DNA from: Chionis minor
Lineage: Eukaryota; Chordata; Aves; Charadriiformes; Chionididae
DNA: 64,000 nt
Assembly (NCBI GenBank): GCA_013398295.1
Contig: VZSF01003248.1
Location: forward strand, 1-64,000
Reading direction: 5' to 3'
A model generated the notes under the pieces. It saw only the letters and a list, made by a program, of their open reading frames with translations. It did not search any database and was not told the origin of the DNA. Below, piece after piece: positions 43,369 through 61,300 of the stretch (positions are counted from its first letter, which is position 1; each line of letters opens with the position of its first letter). The position numbers and the translations under genes were made by a program.

Positions 43369-46300
43369 GTTACTGCAGTAAAAAAAAACAAACCCAAACA
43401 AACAAAACAAAAAGCCAACCACTTTATCTTAGCCATTCCAGTGGAAAATGTTACAGAGACAGACAATATATTTAATATTTCAACACGATTATAATACACC
43501 AACATATGCTCTTGGCTGAGAGTCCAAGTGCATCTTTATGTAAACTAAGGTAACAGAATACAGGCAATCTGCTAGAATGCACCAAGGAATAGTAAGAAAC
43601 CCAGGTTTTAGTTTGATACTTGGTCCCCTACCCAGAAGCTCCACTAACCTCCACTTTTTCTTGGTGTGGTGACTAGCTCAAGTGCACGGTAGATGCATAA
43701 AATATTTTCCTCCTAACTAGGTAACAGACAAATTACTGTTACCAATGTACTCCATGTATTGCCTAAAATCACACGTGGACTTGGCCTACCACATTACGAT
43801 TGCCTGTTCACCTGCACAAATTCCAGCCTGACATAAACTGTTCATCTCCCTGAGTAAATTCATCATGGTCAACCAAGACTGCCAGAGGTTCTAACAGTTC
43901 TTACAAGCTCTCTTGGCAACCTGTGCCAGTGCTCAGTGTGGGGAACAATAGTGACAGTAGCCACTAAATAAATGTTAAACAGGGTATTTCCCAAGGCCAT
44001 ATTACACCTAGCACAGGCAACACAAGCCTTTGCTCCAAGGCAACCCCCGGTTATACCCATTTTCAGAGTTACACTGCAGTAAAAGTGGAAGATGGAAGAT
44101 CTTTTTGGTAACAGATAGACCATGACAGCTATTTCACACATAGAAACTCTAGCTCAGACAAGGTTGTCTCCAGGAGCCAATAAACACTTACTGAACAGGC
44201 CTGAACATGCATCCTCTCTCTTCAGAGAAAAGGGTGCTAGCTCTGACATGAGCAGTTCACTCATCATAAAAAAATGTTGGCCTCTGATAAGCAAGTGATG
44301 CTTTAAGTGCTACATAACATTCTTTTTGGCTGTTTGCTGGACTGTAAGCTTTTACAATTCATATCATATTGGTTAACAAAACCAAACTTTCTGAAATGAC
44401 AGGCTTAGTTATTCCTTAGTTCTAGGAGTTACAAGCCTTCAAAACAGTATAAAAATTTTCATTCCTGCTTGAACCGCATGGATACACACGTCTCATATAC
44501 CTCAGTATAGAGACGAAAACGCAACTTCAAAATAACGATGTAAGTGGAACACGAAGCACCACTGAGATACACAAAGATTTAGGGCCTGCACTAACGTCTT
44601 CAGGAACATTCAGGCCATGTAACTGTGTTACCGCTGACACAGTGTGCCTGGTACACTTGAGAAAGACTCCAAGTGTTACTATTTCTACAGGAAATCTCAG
44701 TGTCATTTCCAAATACATGGTGTAGTCATATAGGTGTCAGTTGCAAAATGTGCAGGCAAGTCTTTGCTATCAAACAGGGTTCCTTGCACATTCCTTAACT
44801 GTGTACTTTTGAATCTATAAACTAATGAAAAACAAAAATAAAAAGAGTAAGAAAGTAATTAGGTAATGAAATAGGGTCCACAACAGTACATCTCTCTAGA
44901 AAACAGTCCATTAACTTTACTGAATTCTCTGTTATCAATGCTGAAGAATTTGTGAAGTTTCTGCAAGGACAAAGTTACCCAAATACATCCCAGCAGGCCT
45001 TCAACATCCAAGCTGACCAGTAGATTTTATTAGGAGGAAACTTGATAGTATACATCTACCTGAAAAATGAGAAACTACAATGACCGTAGTTCCAGACTCC
45101 TTTACCTCGAAAGGGGGCATACATGTGTGTTACGTTCAAACCCAGTGACAGAACACCTCACTCACACTGGGAATTATTACTCGTGTAAACTTGTTTACGC
45201 TTCCATAACTTTACAGAAAACTAAAAAGGCATCTAAGAAACAGCCAACGGACACAAGTGTCACACTACCTGTGACAACTGCCAGTTGGGAACTACTCCAC
45301 AAAGTTGATCCGTGGAACAAAATGTTCCAGTAAGAGAGGAGCAATACATACCTTTGAATACAGTTTTGAAAGTTATAAATAAATTAACAGTCTTTTAGTC
45401 ACATGGCAACTTGTTTATACAAATACATTAATCTTTCTTGCAATCGTGTGTCTGCTCCAAAATAAGGAGAATTTGAGGGTGATTTACTAGCATGTAATAC
45501 AAAGAATAGGCAAAAAAGTAGTCTAAAAATAAAAAAAATCAACTCCAAAACCTGCTGCTTTCTAGAAAAGATGTTCCTGAACAGGAACAGAACTAAAGAT
45601 GCTTATAAAGATGAATCTGTAACAATTTAAGAAAGAGTCAGAACTCATGTGGAGGATTGAGCCAAGTTACATTTTGCCTCAGAATAACCCTGTCAGCAGC
45701 CTAATAAAAACTAAAATTTTAAGAGGCCTAAAGATCCCCAAGGGTGAAACTGTACATATGTTTAACTACAGATCATTTGTACATATGCCTTTTCTTCTGC
45801 TGTTGAACACATGCCATTTAGGCAGCCAAAGCTGTTCTCAACACATCACAGGAACAGAAAGCTTTAGCCCTCCATTATTAGAAGTACCCTTATGATTTAT
45901 TTCAGTTTATAAATATATTTGACACCTTTAGGTTTTAAGTAGCTATCCTCACTAAAATGGGAGTTCCACTATGGACTAAGGGAGTGATTCGCCCTCCTTC
46001 CACCTGAGGTCTTATCCCATGCAAGAGCTCGCTCTGTTATTGTAGAAAGGCATAGATAAACCGTCAAGAAATCTGTAACTAGTCAGAAAATAAAATACCA
46101 ATAATATAGTACTTCAATAACCTAATACATTTAAGCACACGACAAAGATTTGTGAACACTAAGCTACAAGGTGTACCGAGTCACCTTAGCTTCCTAAAAT
46201 GCCACCATGGATGTGAACAGTAACTTGGCTACTGGCACCGAAGTTCAGATGACAGTACAATTACACAAACTGCAAAAGGAGTAACTATTAAATGGGTAAA

Positions 46301-49300
46301 TTCCCCTCCAATCCATTAATCCAGAAATAAGTTTATGCTCCTACATAGCAGTAAACACAGTCTGTGAACTGATGATCAAACTAGTTTCAGGAACCAAAAT
46401 AGATCCTCTGCAAGTTCTTGTTACTTCACAGCAGTAAAACAGAGGGTCAAGAGCACTGAGTCATAACTTGAGCTGTAAGATGTAGCCATTCTTGCACGTA
46501 CAATGGTTAAAGAGTCAGATTAGTAAAAACACAGTAGAATTCATCAGCTGCCCACGAACATAAAAATATGCTTTGACTACCAAAGCAAGTAGAAAATACC
46601 ATGAAATAGACAAACAGTAAAGAACTCTCAGGGGTGAGTGCTACGTCCTAGTGATTGTCAGTATCACTACGATGAAATGAATATTCATTTAATGAATTAA
46701 GATAATTTTATCTGGTTCTACTAGATGCCAATCGTTTGCAGATACAGGAAAAATAACTGAATTTCCAAGGACTAGTATATTGCAAATACCTGAAAATGGA
46801 CAGACAAGTCACACACTGGTTTTAAGGAAAACAGACAGGCCTTCAACAATCACACTTTCTATCTTGCATAAACATACTTTTTTGTGCAAGTTCTCAACTA
46901 CTACACTGTCAATTTAATTAGAAAGCTCACTTGTATGGAAACCAAGAAATTACTTGAAATTAGCTTATAAAAAAGAAAATATGATTTCAGATATTTAGTC
47001 TTAGTCTGAGCAAGACTAAGGTATTACAGAAGCGTGATAACGAATAAAAATAAGCATATTTTAATCACGGATTTCCAAGAAATGAAGCAGAAACACATAT
47101 TAAATATTGTATTTAAAGACACGGGAAAAATTCTCAGTCATATCAATTTATTTAGAGAACACAATTAGTATTACTTAGTATCATCACTGATCTCTCCACC
47201 TGCAGCATATGAGAGAACTTAAAAATTCCCTCTTTCAACAACGGCTTATGTTTGCTCATAAACAATGACTTGTTACTAACAGTCAATACAATACAGAACA
47301 AGCCCCTCAACAACAAAAGAAGGCTCCTGACTCAGCCTGGTAACAAGCCCAGTATCTCTCTAGAACAATGAAGTTTTTCTGAGAAGAAGCGATTTTAATA
47401 TTTCTGTGTGTTACACTGCCACAAGACAACCAACCTCATCTACATGGCTTATTTAAACTCATGAAGCTTAATAGCTCCCAGAACGGTCATTTTGATCTCT
47501 ACCAGCTTCCCCAGACCACTTCTAGTTCCCTAATAGTTATTTTTGTAACTGACACTAGTTCAAACACCACGCTTCCACAAAAGAGTAGCTTAACTTCTCA
47601 TAGTAGGCAATTGTCAACTAACCAGTTTTGACAAAAATATTTCTCAGTCTATCCGACTATTGGATGCCATTGCTAAAATTAAAGCATCAACGGAAAACAT
47701 AAATACTTTGTGTGTTTCCTTAACCATAGGTGTAAAACAAACTTTCTCTTATCAAACAGAAATTGTTGCAACTTAATAAGCACAGAGACAGCACCAGTAG
47801 CAGCTACTAGTTTTTGCTAAAAGAAATTCAGGAAATGCGCAATGCAGTTACACCATACAGACATGGTAACCTTGGTCGTTATGGACATCTTACCTTAACA
47901 CTTATAAGTAAAATATCTCTTGAGAATAGCCTCATTGTATTTCATATTTTGCTATTCCCTTAGCACCTTTTCACCCAAGATCAGAACTGAGACAGTGGAG
48001 TTTAGATACGCTTACAAGTCAAGATTGGATTAGAATAGAAACAACCTGTGTTTTAAAAAAATCAGACTGTATGCAGTTAAGATTTAAACTACAGCCAATA
48101 TACTAAATCAATAATTTATAAACTGTAAGCAAGGAATAACTACAATGCAAGTGTACAATCTATTCAATGTATGAAAGCTTTCAATGAGTATTTTTAATTT
48201 ATCTATGACACACTTCAGAAGCTAGCCAGATAAAATCTCTGCTTAAAAAGAGCTTTTAAGTTATAATCAAAATCAATTCCGATGAAATTTTGGCTACTGG
48301 ACACTTTGCAAGCATTCAAAAAGCCAGACTGTGAAGAGCTACTGAGTCAGAGGCAAAGAAAAACACACTCTACTCAAAAATAGTTCAAGTTCACTTGTAT
48401 CCAAAGAGCAGGTAACAGCACATTAACAAAATCAGTCTGAAAGCTAATGAAAGACAGTGGCTGCATTGGTAGTAAAATCAGTAATTTTGTCTACAGAGAA
48501 TCCGTCCCAATTTTAGGAAACAAGGATCAATGTAAATACCCTCTCGTGTAGTCACACTACATACTAGAAGTTCGTTTCTGAAGCTACTGTTTATGCAGAG
48601 ATTTCCTTGCCTAATGAACTTAAAAAATGATCAGCCACTTTGGTAGTCAGCAATCCATAGTTATAATAAAAATGCCCAGGGCACAAAAAACCTCAAGTAA
48701 GCACAATCTGACCATATTCTTCTATACCTTTTCATGGAGACCTTCCAAGAAGGCACAGGTGTTAGATGCCATTTCCAGTGATGAACTTACAAAATAAATA
48801 AGGTACTCCAGATCTTACCTAATAGGTTAGCTGAACTACTGCATTTTGTTTACATTCTTATGTACTCATGCAGGCACGCATATACGAATGTATTGCCCTT
48901 CATCGATTTGCTATACCAAAAAAAGCACATCCATGTATCTGTAACTTTCTAAAGGTATCCTAAAATGCTTTTGGAAAAAGAAAAAAAGATAACCCTGCTT
49001 TAGGGAACAGTTACACAAATTTGAGAGACATAGCTATCAGTGTGAGCCTCTTAAAGCCGTTGCATCATAAGTGTAGACGCTGAGGCTGACCAGCCTATGG
49101 TAAAGTGACTGACAAGAAGAAAACAGCTGACTTCACTAATGTATGTTCTTAACCTGAACCCCCTCAAAAGCTGAAGTCTGCTTTTTGGTAAGCTTTTTGA
49201 AACTTTAAGCTTTTACCACTCCCTTTTTGACTGTCTGAAGTATTTACCATCTTCACAACTATAATGAACTGAAGTTCTTAAGTCATCTTCTATGAAAACA

Positions 49301-49732
49301 GTGAGCCATGTCTTCTCTGCTACAGTGGAAATGCAAACATTTCCCTGTTGATTAAAGCTAGTAGATGCATCACAATTTCCCAATGGGATGTTACATTAAC
49401 CAGACCTTGTATGAATGCAGAGAAAGACTATTTAGAGAAATACAAGTTCTTAATACTACAGAAAACTTTCACAAAAAACTGAGGCAGCACAGATTCCAGT
49501 CTTATAATCTGACAGGGTTACCTGAGGAAGTAATGCTACAGTACAAACAGCAGAAATTGGCACTGTTTTAAGAACAGATCATACCGAAAAAGACGACTTC
49601 AGCAATTTCTTAATCTTCACAGAAATCAAAGAAAGCGGCAAGACAAAGTACGTAGTGTCTCATGGATGCTGATGACACTGCTTAACTGTAACAAAGGGAA
49701 AGCTCATGGAGCCATATGTTTCATAATTTCTA

Positions 49733-53394
<3,662 letters not shown>

Positions 53395-56300
53395 TTAATT
53401 TCAGTGAATGGTATGTATTGCTTAAAATGCATTACTAGAACTTGAGATTTCATCTACTCTGAAGTGTATGCAACTTTTTTGTAACATAACAGCTTTTAAA
53501 GTTCCAGAAACATTAAAGTAAAAGCAGTTATTTTCAAAAATACAACAAAAATTAATTCTTTTGTTGAAAAAGCAGTGCTGCCTTTGAAATGAAGCATAAA
53601 AAAAACTTTCCTAACAGACCTTCAAAGTACCGTTTTCATATCCCCTCTCAACAGTAACTGCAGGTCTTCGTGCTCCTCACAACCCTGTGTCTGCTTCCTC
53701 TTTGCTATTTTCAGCTTTCTCCCAAGCTAACTAGATCCTCAATAGCACCTCACTTTCACCTATTTATCAGTCATATACAGCTCTTACACCACTATGTGTT
53801 ACTGACCACTGGTTCCCAATAGGCCAAAAAATAGTCCAAGCAGAACTGGCAACAGCGGAGTTCACATTACAGCCAGACAACACAGACATTGTCCTCCTCA
53901 GATATCCTATTTCAGACTCAAATGGGTTAACTACTTTACATTACATAGGCACTGGTCAGCAAAAGGGCAATTTCTTCTGTTCAGTGAAAGCACAGAAAAG
54001 CAGAAGTTAATGCAGTCAATAGGAGCACTCAAACTACCCAGATTTGTAAACTTAATAATTTTTACGGTTAATCTTTGTTCTTTTACTTGGAGAGGTCATT
54101 CTCCTCATTCTGCTCTCATGTTTCCAGCCTTTCACAACTTGAGAGTCATACATTTGGTTAACATATATTTAAATTCTGAACTATATCACCTATCATACAA
54201 TACTGCAGCATCCAAGTTCCCGCTGTACTTTGCTTTATCTGTCCAGTAAGATAAGGCTATTTTAGCCGCATACTAGAGGTCAGCAACAGCTGATCAGGAC
54301 TGACATATCTGGTAATAAAGGACAGCAAACAAAGGGATAAAGAAAAGAACTACGCTGCAAGACGCAAGATATGTGTACCAGAGCTTTGTGTATAGTGACA
54401 CTGATCTTCCTACTACTAAATTCAGCATTCTTAAAAGTTTTTTAGTATGGTTTAATGAGGAACCAAAGCCTATACAACCGTAATCACTGCCCACCTGTCA
54501 TTTTGGTCTTACAAGTTAAGTGGCCAATTTCAATCACATCTAACAGAAATAGGAGACATGCATTTAGTTTTGTCACAAAATGAGTGGTTTTAATGACACT
54601 GAGATTAATATGCCAACTGATGCAGCAATCGCAACAGCCTAAGCCAACTGTCTGGGCTGCCATCCCTACCCTCTTCCCTCCCACATGTTCGTGCCCCTTT
54701 CTCCATATTGCTTAAGAACTCATCAAGCCATTTCACTTGTTTGCTGGGCTGTCATGCTCACCTGACAAGAGTAGTGACAAAGCAAACAGAAATTACTCGG
54801 TCAGACAAGCACGAGAGTTAGTTCAAGTGAGGGAAGAGAAACGCAGCAACCAGCAGATCAGCATCTTAGAGTGGCATGGAACTACAGCCCAAGGCAAAGT
54901 CTGCAGCATCAGCCTTGACAGATCTCTTTTCTGTAGCTCTCTGGCTTACCGTAGCAAGCTGTCAGAATGCAAGCAGCTTGGAAGCAGGTACAGATTTGGC
55001 TCAACAAAATTACTGGACATAAGAGAAGTGGATGAGGAATGGGGGAGGGCACTGGAAGTAGGAAAGAGACAGGGAGAAGGACAGGCAGAACACTGGAGCT
55101 GTAGAGACAGAGAACACAAATCTCTAAGGAACATTAAAATATCAATAGTTCTACTCACAGAACACTGTTTACATATACAGGTAACTTTTATAGCACCAAT
55201 GAATCCAGCTGCCCTATCACAGACTATAATCACCGTCCCACTTACAAAAAACAACCTATAAATAAAACCAGAAATACAATGTAGAATAGCTTTTGCCATT
55301 AACCTTACAAAGTGATTTCAGTATCCCTGGATAAACCAGAACCTCAAAACTATCCAGTATTCCTGCACAAATCTTATAAACATAAGAAAAATACTTCAAA
55401 ATCTAATCAACAAAGTGACATGGGACTAGGTGTCCCAGCACTAGTTCTCAAGTGGCAATCTGATATTTCTTGTTTCTTGTAAGGCTGGTGACCAGCTTGT
55501 TGGCTCTGAACATATGAACACTAGCGTCAGCACAGCGAAGATGACAGACAAGCACAGCCCCTTTGATGCAAGCACTGCCTCAAACTGGCACAAGATGACT
55601 GCACCTCTAGTTACTTCTACGTAGCAGGCCTTTTAGGAGCAGACTGCAGACCGATGGGTTCACGCACAGAAAGAGAAGAAATAGCTAGTGTCTGTTTAAT
55701 GCCATTCCTGCTACTTCAGATCCTTGCAGCAAAAACATCTGGAAGTCCCAAAGTTCTGTACTACTGTGGACTGAAAAAGAGATTCAAAAATTTGCAAACA
55801 AAGCTGTAGTGCCTCTGAAGTTCAGGCTAGAATCCATTTCAGAGAGTACTTATAAATATTTTATTGCCTACACCTAATAGTAATATTTTGTTTTAATTTT
55901 ATAGTTTTAAGACATTGCAAGTTCGTAACAGTAAAGTTCTTACACGAACAGCTTGTAGCCCATTCACTTACAGAGCCTGAGCAGGCTGTGCCATCACAGA
56001 CACAGGTAGAAGCCTGTATCAGGAATGGGAGCTGTATATCAACTCCCATGCAGTTTACCACCTTGTGACATAAACAGATGCCACAAAGATCAATTAACAG
56101 CTGCATGGCAGCTAATTCCATGGCACAGAAACAGTTTAAAGTAACTACACTGGTTAATTCTAAGAGCAAAGTGGCTTTTTACCAGTTGTCTCATTCACTT
56201 AGCACTGTAAACCTTATACCTGAAATGAGGCAGACACTCTGGGAAAAGTAGTTGAGCGTGTCTTATGAAAGTCAATTGAATAACACAAAAGGGACAGATT

Positions 56301-57202
56301 CAGTTATTTATTAACTCATACTCCATTTTACTGCCACAATTACTTTAATATAGCTTCAGATAAACCATCCCCCCTGAGAAAAAAAAAAATCTTCGTATCT
56401 TAAAACAAGAAATGAGCAGAGCTTGGATACACTTCACCAACACAGTAAACAAAAGCTCTTGCCTAGGAACAACTTAAAACAGTGGATTATGTGCTCTGAG
56501 GGGAGCAGTGTGCTGCTTTGCAAGTGCCTGTTCTAGGATCCTTTCAACACTTCTTAGTACCTGAACAGTGATGGGAAATGGAATTTGTGCTACAACTTTC
56601 ACCCTCCGGCTCTGAATTCCAACCCATCAGCCTGAGTTGATTCTCCAAATTCCTCTGCTCCCCTTAATAGCTTCCTCTTTATCTGGGTGCTGCTGTGCAG
56701 TCAATTTCCCTAGGCAAAGCCCTTGGCCCAGCCACACTCCAACACCTCCCTTCCTTGTATCAACACCAGTGTTCCCGCCAGTGCTCAGCAAGCCAGAACA
56801 GCGAGGTGGTAAAGCTAACCTCTCCCTTCTCACCCAGGAGGTTATGCAGTGAACTAAACCAAGAAACAGATCCAGCATAAACCCACTGTCACCCAAAATA
56901 CTACTACATGCATGAGACTACAAAATATATAGCAAAAGGAAGGGTTGTTCAGTAGCAGGCTGCACTCATGGCAATTAAAAAAGCAGCTCTGGAACCACAG
57001 TTGATGATAAAACTGAGCCAGTAAAATGGCTTTTGCTAGGAAAGCTGACTTGCCTCCTTCTCCTCTTCCAGCTTCTGTGATTCCCTGTGAATAGGGCAAG
57101 GGAAGTTCAGCTGTCAGCTGCAAAGTCAGAGGTGCACTACTGTCAACACTAAGAAAACTTCCAGGCTTTTCTTACCACTGGACGAAGCTCTTCTACTGTC
57201 AA

Positions 57203-58357
57203 ATCACAGAATCACAGAGTGTTAGGGGTTTTAAGGGACCTCTGGAGATCATCTGGTCCAATGCCCCTGCCAGAGCAGGTCCACCTACAGCAGGTTGCAC
57301 AGGATGTGTCCAGGCAGGTTTGGAATGTCTCCAGAGTCAGAGACTCCACCACCTCTCTGGGCAGCCTGTTCCAGTGCTCTGACACCCTCAAAGGAAAGGA
57401 GTTTCTCCTCATGTTCAGATGGAACTTCCTATATTCATGTTTATGCCCGTTACCTCTTGTCCTATCACTGGGTACCACTGAGAAAAGACTGGCCCCCTCC
57501 TCCTGGCACCCTCCCTTTAAGTATTTATAAGCATTGATGAGATCCCCACCTCAGTCTTCTTTTCTCCAGAGTAAAAAGACCCAACTCCCTCAGCCTTTCC
57601 TCACAAGAAAGATGTTCCAGCCCCCTAATCATCTTTGTAGCTCTTCACTGCACCCTCTCCAGCCGTTCCCTGTCCTTCTTAAACTGGGGAGCCCAGAACT
57701 GGACACAGTACTCCAGTTGCAGCCTCACCAGGGCAGAGTAAAGGGGGAGGATGACCTCCCTCAACCTGCTTGCCACACTCCTCTTGACGCACACCAGGAT
57801 GCCATTTGCCTTCTTGGCCACAAGGGCACATTGCTGGCTCATGGGCATCCTGTTGTCCACCAGGACTCCCAGGTCCCTCTCTGCACAGCTGCTTTCCAGC
57901 AGGTCAGCCCGTAACCTGTACTGGTGCATGGGGTTATTCCTCCCCAGGTGCAGAACCCTACAGTTACTTTTGTTGAATTTCATTAGGTTTCTCTCTGCCC
58001 AACTCTCCAGCCTGTCCAGGTCATGCTGAATGTCAGCCTTCTGGTGTTTCAGCCATCCCTCCCAGTTTCATGTCATCAGCAAGCTTGCTGATGGTACACT
58101 CCATCCCTTCATCCAGGTCATTGACGAATACATAGAACAGGACTGGACCCAGCACTGACCCCTGAGGAACACCACTAGTCACAGGCCTCCAACTAGACTC
58201 TGCCCCACTGATCACAACCCTCTGAGCTCTACCTGCCAGCCAGTTTTCAATCCACCCCACTGTCCATTCATCCCACCCACACTTCCTAAGCTTGCCTATG
58301 AGGATGCTGTGGGAGATAGTGTCAAAAGCCCTGCTGAAGTCAAGGCAGACAACAACA
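57203..58357 (-). mobile_element. CR1 LINE copy, 5'-truncated (about 1.15 kb), best preserved
   Basis: Begins AATCACAGAATCACAGAGTG (3' end) and runs into antisense RT. Minus-strand peptides include the RT blocks '[20 protein letters not shown]' (motif B-like region) and '[19 protein letters not shown]' (catalytic ADD, with Leu for the usual Phe/Tyr), then '[20 protein letters not shown]' and '[20 protein letters not shown]'. Frame breaks show it is inactive. Sense orientation is the same as RAB2A. Confidence 0.94.
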
Positions 58358-61300
58358 GATTACTGCCAGAAGAAAAGGATTCACAACAATTTAAACCAAT
58401 CTAACCAGCTCCTGCAGTTGTGTTCCTTCCACTGGTGCATGTTTAGTCTTAGAAAGCTGATCTGGCTCAAAACTAAAAATGCCTCCAAAAAGCAGGGAGA
58501 GGGGACTAAAATAATTTCCTTACCTGTTCACATAACCACCACTATGGCCCAAGAAAGGTGACAAAGAACTGCAGTGGTAGTCATCCCAACCTGGGTATCA
58601 AAACTGAATCCTGAAGCTGAGTATAATTAGTTAATCTGCTAGCTGCCTCCTTCCCACACAGTTTCCATCTCCTTACTCAAAATGGCTCTTACACTTTTCT
58701 GACCATTCTTGCAATTTGGTTTTGGTTTTTAAATCATCATTGTGAGCTGAACTGTCTCTCTGAAGGATCAGACAAGCACTGATGCTGACAGCTAAGCAGC
58801 ACAAGTTCATAGCTGAGAGAAGGAGTCGTAGCCAGGTCCACCCATTCTGGCAGCAGATAAACATTGGCTTCGTTCAGTCATCTCACAGAACTATATTTTT
58901 CTTGTTGAAGCTTCACAAGACAGGGTGATCAATCAGCTCACCACCCACAGAGATGAAGATCTACTCCCCCTTTGACACTGTGCTGTCACTGATCCTCCTA
59001 GGTCCAGTTTCCTCCAGAGCTTGGTAAGTAGCTCCCCAGGCCAACTCAGATGATTCACCCACCAAGCAAAAGGTTAACCCAAAATGTAGGTAGTTTTCTA
59101 CTGCGTTGGCAGGTTGATTCAGCTCATGATAGACTATCAAAGTCATCACAAGGTAAGGGGAGCAAGACCTCCTCTTGTCATGTGTAATCAACTTTGTCAG
59201 CTTGGAAGACCAAATATCAACCAACCTGAAACAAGTTTCCTGTTTCTTTTGCCTCCTTTTAGAAAATAAACAAAAATACATCTTTAAATAGGCTAAGGAT
59301 GGTCTCAAACAACATAGATTTTATAACCACCTCAGATTTAAAACATATAATTAAATAGTACAAACGTCACAAGATACATACCTCTAACCAGGCTTACGAG
59401 CTACTTTTAGTTCTTTCTAGTACTCTGCATAGCTTCCTAAGCCCTTTTCTGGTCACAGGCTGCAGCTCATTCCCATTCTTCCTTTCCAACCACAGCATCT
59501 TTATGCAACTCAGCAAAGTGCAGTATCACCCTTTCACAGACCTAAGCATAATGAGACTTTAATCTCAAGCAAAAATTTTCCTTAACCACTTTTCAGCCAG
59601 TTATCTATTAGTCACAAATCTGTGACATTTAAATTAATAAGAAGGACAAACTACAAAATTCCAAACTACCAGTTACAGAGCAAAGGGACTTCATATACCA
59701 ATTATAGCATGGACAAGAAGGGAAGAAAAACCACCTCCAAAATTCTTCATGATGGCTACATATGTTTAGGAAAAGTAATGTCATAAAAACAGCTTTTTAA
59801 CTGTTTTAAAGATAATTCAGCTTCAATATTAAATAAACATTGCTGTAAATTATTTGCAACAGCATATCTGAAGCCAATGATGCAAGTTTTTCTTTCTACA
59901 TAAAAATTAGTGCAGATGTACAAACTGAAAGGAGCTGTTCAGCTTTATCATATTTCATTTAGTATGGCACTACCCAATTGCTACTTCTGCACATTTTAAA
60001 AATAAATAAAAATTCTTTCCAAACAAAGTTAAACTACATGAGAATGTAGAAAACCTCTTTGTGTCCCAGATGATCACAAAAGACTTAGAAAACTGCCAGA
60101 TACTCAGAATAAAATGGTTTTAGTCAAGGTTGAAGGGGAAGGAGGTGGGTGGGGTTTGTTTTTTTTTTTTTTAATTAAAGGTTAGCATTAGTACAAGGGC
60201 ACATAGTAACAGTCTCATAAAACCATTTGTACAGGCATCTACTTACAGTTTGCTATTCTTACTCAACTTCTCCTAAGAGGCTAAGAAGGTGTACAACACC
60301 TAATACCTGCTCTTTTAGAGATCATGGCATCACTGAAAGGGTCTTAAAGCCAGATAGAAGTAGTACAGAGGATTACTCTGATCTTCAGCATGAACAAATT
60401 CTCAAACTATCACAGGGTGTTAATACCATCTCTAGCGCAATCAAAACCTGTTTAGTGAAGAATTCTTGTTACAAACTTGAAGAAAACAATGGCAAGAGCA
60501 CAGGTCATACACATTGTTAGCTAGTAACAGCTGCTGTTCCAGAACAAACTGCACTGACACTAGAAACATATCACAGGGAGGACTGCAAAATAAAGCCAAT
60601 TCAATTGCTTAATTTCAACATTTGAGACTCTCCTAGAGAAGTGAAATGGCTGACTAGGAAGCTTACTTTACTCTAGAGAGTAGGACAATTACATCACCAA
60701 GCAACTGTACTTTCTCTCATCATCTTCCCGAAGTAAGACTAACTTTGAGATATAGTCGGTTTATAATCAGCAACTATCTGCTGAAATTGAAAGGCAAGTG
60801 AAAGTTCATTACGCAAGAGGCTCTGAGGGTTGCTAAATTAACACATTCAAGGAAAGCAGAAGACAGATCTGCTCGTGGAAGATGCAGCAACACTGATCAT
60901 AGAGACACATTTAGATGGGATACAACTGACAAGTTATATCAGCAGCAAGAAATCCAGCTACTGTAAAACTGGTATTTCAGTTATACTAAAGTTCAGTAGC
61001 ATTTCTGGTGGAATCTAACAAATATACTCTAATATAAGAAAATATTGTTTAATGCATATTGAATATTCTGGGGTTAAAAAAAATAATCCAGCTGTAGTCT
61101 TCGCAGAAATCTCATGTATCATTCCCAGTTTGCTCCCATGTGATACATGGCTGGTAACAAAAACATTTAAGCATAAAAGACTTCACCATCATACAGAAAA
61201 ACTTTTAAGAAAAAAATATGACAGACTTTCAGTCACCAACTGCAAAAACAGGCCATACTTGTCTGCTAAGAGTGTTCACCCTGGCTCAGATCAAAGTCCA

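Noticed and set aside
42949..43494. 181-codon plus-strand frame
   Set aside because: Antisense of the CR1 ORF2 copy; the minus strand shows the real RT-like peptides.
57219..58029. Several plus-strand frames of 80-126 codons
   Set aside because: Antisense shadows of the 57.2 kb CR1 copy.
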